8,900 nucleotides of DNA, from contig QUFP01000070.1 of the NCBI GenBank assembly GCA_003478935.1, positions 1-8,900 on the forward strand. The letters are read 5' to 3'. The translations under genes and the position numbers were made by a program. A model generated the notes under the pieces. The model ran no database searches. It had not been told where the DNA came from and worked only from the letters and a program-made list of their open reading frames with translations. Below are positions 1-4,449 of this stretch, piece after piece (within the stretch, counting starts at the first letter, position 1; each line of letters starts with the position of its first letter). Source of the DNA: Firmicutes bacterium AF25-13AC (GTDB lineage: Bacteria > Bacillota > Clostridia > Lachnospirales > Lachnospiraceae).

Positions 1-57
1 ATTTTTGAAATACAAGTCGATTGCCTGTTGTTTTTCTTCGGTGCTATACTTGTTCAT
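1..57 (-). CDS. IS3-family transposase OrfA, N-terminal fragment
   Basis: Nineteen codons of a minus-strand gene are visible, reading MNKYSTEEKQQAIDLYFKN, and the gene continues past the left edge. This resembles the start of IS3-family OrfA proteins, where a short lead-in precedes the DNA-binding helix-turn-helix. The ATG at 57-55 is preceded by a strong ribosome binding site (AGGAGGA on the minus strand, 68-62), which fixes the start. It lies just inside the presumed IS terminus. In IS3 elements OrfA is normally followed by OrfB, the DDE integrase, made by frameshifting; this cannot be checked here. Confidence 0.6.
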   Translation of the reverse strand, partial: MNKYSTEEKQQAIDLYFKN

Positions 58-104
58 TTCTTCCTCCTAACATCTTTCGACATTAGGTCCAAAAATTGTC
101 CGCA
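1..104 (-). mobile_element. Partial IS3-family insertion sequence, one end
   Basis: The left edge holds one terminus of an insertion sequence whose transposase reads leftward off the window. The likely terminal inverted repeat is 86-104; read on the minus strand it starts TGCGGACAATTTTTGGACC, with the TG...CA ends usual for IS3 elements. The transposase start lies 29 nt inside it. The other end and any target duplication are outside the window, so the family rests on the short protein start and the style of the terminus. Confidence 0.6.
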
Positions 105-113
105 CCCCACCAT

Positions 114-146
114 TTCAAGGCGCATCCAGTGCCTGTCCCCGGCAAA
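114..146 (+). repeat. Dispersed repeat copy 1, long form
   Basis: The core GTGCCTGTCCCCGGCAAA at 129-146 is shared with four other copies in this window. This copy and the one at 1736-1768 also share an upstream extension (TTCAnGGnnCATCCA, 114-128), giving about 33 related bases. TGCC and GGCA can pair across a 7-nt loop. It lies directly before a 5'-truncated tnpV remnant. Confidence 0.85.
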
Positions 147-152
147 GAGTAT

Positions 153-290
153 CTGATAAAGGAAATGGCAAGAAAGCAAGGTGTAGCAGAAGAACTGAAA
201 GCAAGGGGTATGCTCCGCTGGGCTGGAAAGATGAATAACATTCGAGCCTGTGCAGACGAGATTGTATTGAATGACATTGTGTATTCCTAA
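153..290 (+). pseudogene. tnpV: TnpV-like transposon protein, C-terminal remnant
   Basis: The reading frame from about 153 to the TAA at 288-290 encodes LIKEMARKQGVAEELKARG, then a stretch with WAGKMNNIRACADEIV. This matches what I know of the C-terminal end of TnpV proteins, small proteins carried by mobile elements of Clostridia (typical pattern EMAxxxGVTExLKA...MNxIRxxAxEIVxxxLVY). Only the last ~45 residues remain, roughly a third of the family. The frame stays open further upstream, but there it translates the dispersed repeat (PVPVPGK) and the IS terminus, which is not tnpV sequence. No start codon or ribosome binding site belongs to it. A terminator-like hairpin follows at once. TnpV's function is not established. 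Confidence 0.65.
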
Positions 291-308
291 CGGAGTACCA
301 ACCGAAAG

Positions 309-343
309 AAAACTGCTGTCAGTCGATGGCAGTTTTTCTTTTT
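309..343 (+). terminator. Rho-independent terminator after the tnpV remnant
   Basis: AAAACTGC (309-316) pairs with GCAGTTTT (329-336); the inner TC/GA can extend the stem past a TG/TG mismatch. A T-rich run (TTTTTCTTTTT, 333-343) overlaps and follows the right arm. It lies 18 nt after the stop codon and probably survives from the complete transposon. Confidence 0.75.
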
Positions 344-390
344 CGGCAAGTATTCAAGAAGTCATTAAGTTGTGAGTATAGTCGAAGTGG

Positions 391-419
391 TAGAAAAATT
401 CGTAAAGATGTGGTATAAT
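391..419 (+). promoter_or_regulatory. Extended -10 promoter for the acetyltransferase gene
   Basis: A perfect TATAAT (414-419) is preceded by TGG (411-413), an extended -10 of the TGnTATAAT type. The -35 position, 17 nt upstream, holds only TAGAAA (391-396), as expected when an extended -10 carries recognition. It leaves an untranslated leader of about 85 nt before the ATG at 512. Confidence 0.65.
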
Positions 420-511
420 ACTTTTGCTTGTGAGCGACAAATCGTTGTTTGTGGAGGTGTTTGGATGTGTGGAATAGCAACTGATTTATAAAAAATAAAT
501 CGGAGGTTTAT

Positions 512-985
512 ATGGATTATTCAATAAGAGAATTAAGACAAAACGAGTCCAAGGTGCTAAATACTTTTTTATACGAAGCAATTTTTATTCCAGGAGGGGT
601 TCCTATACCACCAAAAGAGATTATAAATCAACCAGAATTACAGGTGTATGTTAAAGATTTTGGTAAGAATAAAGGAGACTTGTGTTTGGTTGCTGAAGCC
701 AATAATGAAATTGTTGGTGCAGTATGGTGTCGTATTATGAATGATTATGGACATATTGATGCTGAAACACCATCATTTGCAATTTCACTTTTAAAACAGT
801 ATAGAAACTATGGTATTGGAACTAATCTAATGGAGCAGATGCTAAAAAAACTGAAAATGCAAGGATATAAGCAAGTGTCATTATCTGTTCAGAAGATGAA
901 TTATGCAGTTCATATGTATCTAAAAGTAGGATTTGAAATTGTCGATGAGAATGACGAAGAGTATATAATGATTTGCAAATTGTAG
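512..985 (+). CDS. GNAT-family N-acetyltransferase
   Basis: The 157-aa protein has the length and layout of a single-domain GNAT enzyme, which moves an acetyl group from acetyl-CoA to an amine; the substrate cannot be read from the sequence. The acetyl-CoA pyrophosphate-binding motif is visible as QYRNYGIGT (residues 96-104, R/QxxGxG type) at the start of the central helix. The later YLKVGFE (136-142) matches the motif with a tyrosine at the active site and the KxGF turn. The start is supported by CGGAGGT (501-507), five bases upstream. It is transcribed from the promoter at 391-419. The 82-aa gene that starts 60 nt after its stop is probably co-transcribed. Base composition is AT-rich like most of the window (37% GC in 541-600). 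The fold is secure, the role unknown. Confidence 0.88.
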   Translation: MDYSIRELRQNESKVLNTFLYEAIFIPGGVPIPPKEIINQPELQVYVKDFGKNKGDLCLVAEANNEIVGAVWCRIMNDYGHIDAETPSFAISLLKQYRNYGIGTNLMEQMLKKLKMQGYKQVSLSVQKMNYAVHMYLKVGFEIVDENDEEYIMICKL

Positions 986-1045
986 GAATCTGTAATTTGA
1001 GTTTATGGTTTACAAATCGGAAGTTATATGTGGAGGAGGATTATT

Positions 1046-1294
1046 ATGAATACAGTTAGAATGATTTTATGTGGAAATGTTGAAGATAGCAGAATGAATC
1101 CAAGTGAAAAGGTAGGAGTAGTATCAGTGGTTTTTGTTTCTACAGAGGAGGAAAAAATTAAGAATAAACTTAAAAAATTGCAAGATAAAAATCCTGAAAA
1201 ATTTTATATGGAATACGTTACTCCATTAGATGTTGACTTAACAAGTTTAGAGCACTATCCATCGATTGAAATATCAAAAAATGATTTACAATAA
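1046..1294 (+). CDS. Uncharacterised small protein, 82 aa
   Basis: I do not recognise a named function. The frame is open from an ATG at 1028, but the start at 1046 is preferred because GGAGGAGG (1032-1039) lies six bases before it and has no useful spacing to 1028. The product starts MNTVRMILCGNVEDSRMNPS, has a hydrophobic strand (VGVVSVVFVS), then a lysine- and glutamate-rich helix (EEEKIKNKLKKLQDK), and ends in PLDVDLTSLEHYPSIEISK. This alternation of strand, charged helix and strand suggests a small soluble alpha/beta domain. No signal peptide, membrane segment or cysteine pair is seen. It follows the acetyltransferase gene and ends just upstream of the second dispersed repeat. I have the impression that similar small proteins occur in other Clostridia, but cannot confirm it. 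Confidence 0.7.
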   Translation: MNTVRMILCGNVEDSRMNPSEKVGVVSVVFVSTEEEKIKNKLKKLQDKNPEKFYMEYVTPLDVDLTSLEHYPSIEISKNDLQ

Positions 1295-1337
1295 CAACTT
1301 CCAGTTTGCAGAACTGACCCAAAAGAGCTCGAAGGTG

Positions 1338-1366
1338 AAAAAAAGTGCCTGTCTCCGGCAAAAAAA
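1338..1366 (+). repeat. Dispersed repeat copy 2, A-flanked form
   Basis: The core at 1345-1362 differs from the consensus by one base (GTGCCTGTCTCCGGCAAA, C to T in the loop). It is flanked by A runs at 1338-1344 and 1360-1366, as in copies 4 and 5. It lies 50 nt after the stop of the 82-aa gene. Confidence 0.85.
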
Positions 1367-1420
1367 TATAAACTTTATAAAAGCTCTATAAACAAAAGTA
1401 TACATTTTGCGCAGAGGAGT

Positions 1421-1459
1421 CTGAGCAGCAGCACGAGAGGGCAGCGTGTTATTGCTCAG
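1421..1459 (+). other. Imperfect 15-bp hairpin, possible structured RNA
   Basis: CTGAGCA (1421-1427) pairs with TGCTCAG (1453-1459). Pairing continues inward to CACG (1432-1435) with CGTG (1445-1448), interrupted by one C/A mismatch and two G-U pairs, and leaves a 9-nt loop. No T run follows, so it is not a standard terminator. It lies upstream of the promoter at 1490-1518 and is therefore not part of that leader. I do not recognise an RNA family; it could also be a repeat-derived palindrome. Confidence 0.4.
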
Positions 1460-1489
1460 CTCAACTTATCAAGAGAGTGAAAAAATAGG

Positions 1490-1518
1490 ATGACAACGGT
1501 TGTATTTAGTGCTATACT
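1490..1518 (+). promoter_or_regulatory. Promoter with operator-like palindrome
   Basis: ATGACA (1490-1495) and TATACT (1513-1518) are 17 nt apart, a good sigma-A-type promoter. ACAAC-G-GTTGT (1493-1503) forms an inverted repeat overlapping the -35 element and entering the spacer, a classic place for a repressor. The next gene downstream in this orientation is the DUF134 gene at 1772, but the MITE-like element starts 8 nt after the -10. The natural transcript may therefore be altered. The cognate regulator is unknown. Confidence 0.55.
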
Positions 1519-1525
1519 TAATTCA

Positions 1526-1705
1526 GTGTCAAGGGTAAGTATACCTCATTAAATATGTCCAAAATGTTAACATGCACGAAAAACTGCTGTTGTCAGAATA
1601 TTCTGATAAATACCTGCAAAAACAGGCTCTGAAAACCGCATAAAACCTAGATTTTTGAAGGGGGTACCGTAGAAATGAGGTATAAGCCCGAGAGGGCATT
1701 GACAC
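1526..1705. mobile_element. MITE-like element, 180 bp, with terminal inverted repeats
   Basis: The left end (1526-1550) begins GTGTCAA and ends TATACCTCATT. The right end (1674-1705) is the reverse complement of the same blocks: AATGAGGTATA at 1674-1684 and TTGACAC at 1699-1705, with seven extra bases between the blocks. The interior holds a perfect palindrome TCAGAATATTCTGA (1593-1606) and no credible gene. The size, the inverted ends and the lack of a transposase fit a MITE or an internally deleted insertion sequence. TTAA occurs just outside both ends (1518-1521 and 1711-1714) and might be a target duplication, but it is common in AT-rich DNA. I cannot assign an IS family. Confidence 0.55.
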
Positions 1706-1735
1706 CATTTTTAATTTTTTTAGCGCTACTGCAGC

Positions 1736-1768
1736 TTCACGGTCCATCCAGTGCCTGTCCCCGGCAAA
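1736..1768 (+). repeat. Dispersed repeat copy 3, long form
   Basis: The core at 1751-1768 is identical to copy 1, and the upstream extension (TTCAnGGnnCATCCA) is shared with it. Only three bases separate the core from the ATG of the DUF134 gene, so the repeat fills the place where a ribosome binding site should be. Confidence 0.85.
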
Positions 1769-1771
1769 AAT

Positions 1772-2137
1772 ATGCCGAGACCAGTAAAATGCAGAAAAGT
1801 CTGCCATTTCCCAAATGTTTTAGAATTTCTTCCGGCAGATGATACTGAGAAAAAAACGCCCATTGTTCTGACGGTAGATGAGTACGAGACAATCCGTCTT
1901 TTGGACAAGAAAGGTTACAGTCAGGAGCAGTGTGCAGAATCTATGCAGATCGCAAGAACGACGGTCCAACGGATTTACGAGATTGCCAGAAAGAAAATAG
2001 CAGATGCTCTCATTGATGGACATCCGCTTAAAATTGAGGGTGGGGATTTCATAATCTGTGACGGTAAGAGCAGCGACTGCAGCTTTGGAGGGTGTTACAA
2101 ACAGGAGATTTACCAAAAATATGCAGTAGAAAAATGA
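1772..2137 (+). CDS. DUF134 family putative DNA-binding protein
   Basis: The 121-aa product matches the DUF134 family (PF02001), small proteins with a sigma-factor-like helix-turn-helix. Visible hallmarks are the N-terminal MPRPVKCRKVC with a C-x3-C pair (C7, C11), the block LTVDEYETIRLLD, and the helix-turn-helix (EQCAESMQIARTTVQRIYEI) leading into ARKKIADALIDG. IEGGDF and a cysteine-bearing tail follow (CDGKSSDCSFGGC). The ATG at 1772 is chosen because MPRP is the family's usual beginning; a GTG at 1751 would only add residues translated from the dispersed repeat. There is no Shine-Dalgarno sequence before either. Nine bases later comes a NifX-like gene, a pairing I have seen in anaerobes and one that hints at metal or Fe-S related regulation, but no target is known. 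It may be poorly translated now. Confidence 0.85.
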   Translation: MPRPVKCRKVCHFPNVLEFLPADDTEKKTPIVLTVDEYETIRLLDKKGYSQEQCAESMQIARTTVQRIYEIARKKIADALIDGHPLKIEGGDFIICDGKSSDCSFGGCYKQEIYQKYAVEK

Positions 2138-2146
2138 GAAGGTATC

Positions 2147-2305
2147 ATGAGAATAGCAGTAACATATGAAAATGGACAGATTTTCCAACACTTTGGACAC
2201 ACAGAGACATTTAAGATTGATGCGAAGTGTTCTCTCCATGAGCACAACCATGGGGAAGGACATACATGTGGTGAGCATGGATGTGGAAACCATAGCTGTC
2301 ATTAA
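2147..2305 (+). pseudogene. NifX/NifB-type protein, in-frame internal deletion
   Basis: This 52-codon gene begins MRIAVTYENGQIFQHFGHTE, the characteristic start of dinitrogenase iron-molybdenum cofactor (NifX/NifB C-terminal type) proteins, which bind or carry metal clusters. Such proteins run to about 110-130 residues. Here the beta-strand/glycine-rich middle is absent: residue ~24 (FKI) passes straight into the histidine- and cysteine-rich tail seen at the end of longer relatives (residues 28-52, with 4 Cys and 7 His; HNHGEGHTCGEHGCGNHSCH). The frame is kept. GAGAAGG (2136-2142) gives a ribosome binding site four bases before the ATG and overlaps the DUF134 stop. It could still be made as a small metal-binding peptide, but the fold must be lost. 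The call as a deletion derivative rests on recalled family structure. Confidence 0.65.
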
Positions 2306-2406
2306 GAAGAATAAAAAAATACAACACGAAAGGATGCGCCAAGGTAATGCAAGAATTATCGTGATACATACTTTTGTATTTGGATTGATTATTTTTCTTT
2401 CTCTGC

Positions 2407-2436
2407 TTGTCGAAAGTGATGTATAGAATGTATAAT
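2407..2436 (+). promoter_or_regulatory. Promoter for the membrane protein-bcp-yaaA operon
   Basis: TTGTCG (2407-2412) and TATAAT (2431-2436) are 18 nt apart. They lie about 60 nt before the first gene of the operon. The bases 2430-2444 match the Bacillus PerR box (TTATAATnATTATAA) at about 10 of 14 positions and overlap the -10, so peroxide control is possible, but in AT-rich DNA this is weak. The rest of the 2306-2496 gap holds nothing I can identify. Confidence 0.5.
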
Positions 2437-2496
2437 ATTGTTAATGATCCAGAGATATTTATTTTGGAAACAGCTTAATCAGTTTGGAGGTATAAA

Positions 2497-2706
2497 ATGA
2501 AAGCACATAAGTATTGGTCAATCGGAGCGTTAATTACTATGATTGGAACTTTTTATACTGGATATAAGGGATCCAAATCAGGTCATAGGTATTTTGCGTG
2601 TAGCACTCTTATATGTATGATCATGTCTATGTATACGGGACATAAAATGATTTCAGGTAATAAAAGAACAAGAAAGCAGGTGGAAAATACAAAAGCGGAG
2701 GAATAG
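2497..2706 (+). CDS. Small two-helix membrane protein with internal duplication
   Basis: The 69-aa product has two hydrophobic segments (about residues 8-23 and 33-47) separated by a basic, glycine-rich loop, then a charged tail (NKRTRKQVENTKAEE). The two halves are copies of each other: residues 4-24 and 30-50 align without gaps at 10 of 21 identities, sharing H-K/R-Y-W/F at the start, LI-x-MI in the helix and YTGxK at the end. GGAGG (2486-2490) six bases upstream fixes the start. It opens a tight operon with bcp, whose ribosome binding site lies inside the end of this gene. I know similar short proteins from Lachnospiraceae as uncharacterised (possibly DUF6219, not certain). No enzymatic residues are seen; the setting suggests a link to oxidative stress. 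Confidence 0.8.
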   Translation: MKAHKYWSIGALITMIGTFYTGYKGSKSGHRYFACSTLICMIMSMYTGHKMISGNKRTRKQVENTKAEE

Positions 2707-2709
2707 TAA

Positions 2710-3165
2710 ATGTTAGAGTTAGGAATAAAAGCACCGGATTTTGAATTGCCGGATCAGAACGGAGAAGTGCATAAATTAAGTGATTATTTAGGTAAAAAAA
2801 TAATTTTATATTTTTATCCAAAGGATAATACACCAGGATGTACGAAGCAGGCATGTGGCTTTTCTGAGCGTTATCCACAGTTTACTGAGAAGGGAGCTGT
2901 TATTCTCGGAGTAAGCAAGGACTCTGTAGCGTCTCACAAGAGATTTGAAGAAAAATACGGACTGGCATTTACGCTATTAGCAGATCCGGAGCGTAAAGTT
3001 ATTGAAGCATATGATGTCTGGAAAGAAAAGAAAAATTATGGAAAAGTATCTATGGGTGTAGTAAGAACTACATATCTTATTGATGAGCATGGAATCATTA
3101 TAAAGGCAAATGATAAAGTCAAGGCGGCAGATGATTCTGAAAATATGCTTAAGGAATTGGCATAA
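2710..3165 (+). CDS. bcp: Peroxiredoxin Bcp, thiol peroxidase
   Basis: This 151-aa protein is a full-length Bcp/PrxQ-type peroxiredoxin, a cytosolic enzyme that reduces hydrogen peroxide and organic hydroperoxides using thioredoxin-like electron donors. The active-site block YFYPKDNTPGCTKQACGF (34-51) contains the PxxxTxxC motif (P37, T41, C44). C44 is the peroxidatic cysteine and C49, five residues on, is the resolving cysteine, the spacing of atypical two-Cys PrxQ enzymes. The conserved arginine needed for thiolate activation is present in GVVRTTYLID. GGAGGA (2697-2702) sits eight bases before the ATG and overlaps the end of the membrane protein gene. The stop shares a base with the yaaA start (TAATG), so the two are translationally coupled. 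The neighbours point to a peroxide-defence operon. Confidence 0.95.
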   Translation: MLELGIKAPDFELPDQNGEVHKLSDYLGKKIILYFYPKDNTPGCTKQACGFSERYPQFTEKGAVILGVSKDSVASHKRFEEKYGLAFTLLADPERKVIEAYDVWKEKKNYGKVSMGVVRTTYLIDEHGIIIKANDKVKAADDSENMLKELA

Positions 3166-3914
3166 TGAAGATTATTTTATCACCTGCAAAAAAGATGATT
3201 GTAGATACCGATAACTTAGCTACGGTTGAATTGCCTGTCTATATTGATAAGACAGCAGAAGTATTAAACTGGATGAAAAGCAAATCAAAAGAAGAACTGA
3301 AAGCTATCTGGAAATGTAATGACAAGATTGCAGAGCAGAACTTTAACAGATTGGAAAATATGAATCTTTATAACAGGCTTACTCCGGCTGTTTTAGCATA
3401 TGAAGGGATTGCATTTCAATATATGGCACCATCTGTGTTTGAAATCCAGCAGTTTGAGTATTTGCAAAATCATTTAAGAATCTTGTCTGCGTTTTATGGC
3501 ATTTTAAAACCAATGGATGGTGTGACTCCTTATCGTCTTGAAATGCAGGCAAAGATTGGAATTGGAGATGCAAAAAATCTGTATGAGTACTGGGGAGAAT
3601 TGTTATACCGCTCAGTAATCGATGACAGTAGGATTATCATTAATCTTGCATCAAAAGAATACTCAAAATGTATAGAAAAGTATCTGACACCACAGGATAG
3701 ATATATTACGATTTTATTTTGTGAGTTATCCGGAGATAAATTGGTAACAAAAGGTACCTATGCCAAGATGGCTCGTGGTGAAATGGTCAGATTCATAGCG
3801 GAAAATAATATTGAAAATCCGGTGGAGATTCAGAAATTTGACAGACTCGGATATTCGTTTAGGACTGATTTATCTTCAGATTCAGAATATGTATTTGAAC
3901 GCAAAATAAAATAG
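3165..3914 (+). CDS. yaaA: Peroxide stress protein YaaA
   Basis: The 249-aa product belongs to the YaaA (UPF0246/DUF328) family; E. coli YaaA is about 258 aa and limits damage by lowering free iron and Fenton chemistry during peroxide stress. Family signatures are the N-terminal MKIILSPAKKM, the block TPAVLAYEGIAFQYM, HLRILSAFYGILKPMDGVTPYRLEM, then INLASKEYSK and ARGEMVRFI near the end. No signal peptide or membrane segment is seen. The ATG overlaps the bcp stop by one base, with AAGGA (3151-3155) as ribosome binding site inside bcp. The pairing with bcp and the PerR gene downstream supports a shared role. The precise biochemical activity of the family is still debated (DNA binding has been reported for E. 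coli YaaA). No clear terminator separates it from the perR promoter region. Confidence 0.93.
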   Translation: MKIILSPAKKMIVDTDNLATVELPVYIDKTAEVLNWMKSKSKEELKAIWKCNDKIAEQNFNRLENMNLYNRLTPAVLAYEGIAFQYMAPSVFEIQQFEYLQNHLRILSAFYGILKPMDGVTPYRLEMQAKIGIGDAKNLYEYWGELLYRSVIDDSRIIINLASKEYSKCIEKYLTPQDRYITILFCELSGDKLVTKGTYAKMARGEMVRFIAENNIENPVEIQKFDRLGYSFRTDLSSDSEYVFERKIK

Positions 3915-3948
3915 TTATTCAGGTAAAAGATGCTCAGTTTGGTAGCTT

Positions 3949-3969
3949 TTATAATAATGAGAATTATTA
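3949..3969. promoter_or_regulatory. PerR/Fur-type operator upstream of perR
   Basis: Bases 3949-3963 match the Bacillus PerR box TTATAATnATTATAA at 12 of 14 fixed positions. An overlapping perfect inverted repeat, TAATAAT-GAGA-ATTATTA, spans 3952-3969. It ends nine bases before the -35 of the perR promoter, so PerR bound here could hinder polymerase or act together with the second palindrome at 4008-4034. Autoregulation is inferred from the match and the position. Confidence 0.6.
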
Positions 3970-3978
3970 CTATTTTTA

Positions 3979-4007
3979 TTGACAAAAGGATGATAGTGGT
4001 ATACAAT
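3979..4007 (+). promoter_or_regulatory. Promoter of the perR operon
   Basis: TTGACA (3979-3984, a perfect -35) and TACAAT (4002-4007) are separated by 17 nt, the best promoter in the window. Transcription would start near 4013, inside the inverted repeat that runs into the ribosome binding site. Confidence 0.8.
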
Positions 4008-4034
4008 CCTTATTAAGAACTAATCCTAATAAGG
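4008..4034. promoter_or_regulatory. Inverted repeat between -10 and ribosome binding site of perR
   Basis: CCTTATTA (4008-4015) and TAATAAGG (4027-4034) form an 8-bp inverted repeat with an 11-nt spacer. It covers the expected transcription start, and its right arm includes the first bases of AAGGAGG (4031-4037). As DNA it could be an operator; as RNA it could pair away part of the ribosome binding site only if transcription starts upstream of it. Its fit to the PerR box is poor. Confidence 0.45.
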
Positions 4035-4041
4035 AGGACAA

Positions 4042-4449
4042 ATGACAAGTAGGAGAAATACCATTCAAAAAGATCTTGTAAGAAATACCGTATACGAAAT
4101 GAGAAGACACGTTACGGCAAATGAAGTGTATGAATTTATAAAAGAAGCATATCCAACAATTGGAAAAGGAACTGTATATAGAAATCTTGATATATTGGTA
4201 GAGGAAGGTGCATTAAGAAAGGTTGAAGTTCCGGATGGATCGAACCGATTTGATTTTACATTGAAAAATCATTACCATGTAAGATGTATAAAGTGTGGTG
4301 AAGTTTTTGATGTGGATATGGATCAAATACCGGATTTGCTGGAAAGAATTCATAACACTCATGGAATTGAATTTGTGGATTATGATATTTCATTTAAAGG
4401 CATTTGCCCGAAATGCAGGGAGAAGGTAAAGGAGGAACAGCATGGATAG
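4042..4449 (+). CDS. perR: Peroxide-sensing regulator PerR (Fur family)
   Basis: The 135-aa protein is a Fur-family repressor. The N-terminal winged helix carries the recognition helix [16 protein letters not shown] (41-56). The C-terminal half holds the structural zinc site as two CxxC pairs (C82/C85 and C122/C125). All five residues that hold the regulatory metal in B. subtilis PerR have counterparts at matching spacing: H23, D71 (RFDF), H77 and H79 (NHYH), and D90. An aspartate at the last position is typical of PerR rather than Fur. PerR senses hydrogen peroxide by iron-catalysed oxidation of the histidines and then releases its targets. AAGGAGG (4031-4037) fixes the start. Its last eight bases overlap the next gene, so both products are co-translated. 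Likely targets are this operon and perhaps the bcp operon upstream. Confidence 0.93.
   Translation: MTSRRNTIQKDLVRNTVYEMRRHVTANEVYEFIKEAYPTIGKGTVYRNLDILVEEGALRKVEVPDGSNRFDFTLKNHYHVRCIKCGEVFDVDMDQIPDLLERIHNTHGIEFVDYDISFKGICPKCREKVKEEQHG

Larger units (their letters stand above)
1295..1771. other. 477-bp non-coding region packed with repeats and signals
   Basis: No gene is supported here. In order it holds dispersed repeat copy 2 (1338-1366), an imperfect long hairpin (1421-1459), a promoter with an operator-like palindrome (1490-1518), a MITE-like element (1526-1705), and dispersed repeat copy 3 (1736-1768) ending three bases before the next start codon. A minus-strand open frame spans the MITE-like part, but it simply translates the inverted repeats. 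Confidence 0.7.

Noticed and set aside
96..290. Open frame from the IS end through repeat copy 1 into the tnpV remnant as one 64-aa protein
   Set aside because: The first third translates the IS terminus and the repeat; there is no ribosome binding site, and only the part from about 153 resembles a protein family.
1403..1484. C-terminal protein remnant (frame ending SAQLIKRVKK) over the hairpin at 1421-1459
   Set aside because: The frame is open only briefly, no family comes to mind, and the base pairing explains the segment at least as well.
1529..1807. Minus-strand open frame of 92 codons
   Set aside because: It spans both inverted repeats of the MITE-like element and part of the DUF134 gene, has no ribosome binding site and no recognisable domain.
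1820..2302. Minus-strand open frame of 160 codons
   Set aside because: It is antisense to the well-supported DUF134 and NifX-like genes and looks like composition-driven shadow coding.
2166..2426. Plus-strand 86-codon frame with a hydrophobic end
   Set aside because: Its first half overlaps the NifX-like frame out of phase and it lacks a ribosome binding site; the hydrophobic tail (2340-2420) matches nothing I know.
3925..3950. Terminator after yaaA
   Set aside because: AAAAG...CTTTT can pair only weakly with a bulge and no proper T run follows, so read-through into perR cannot be excluded.
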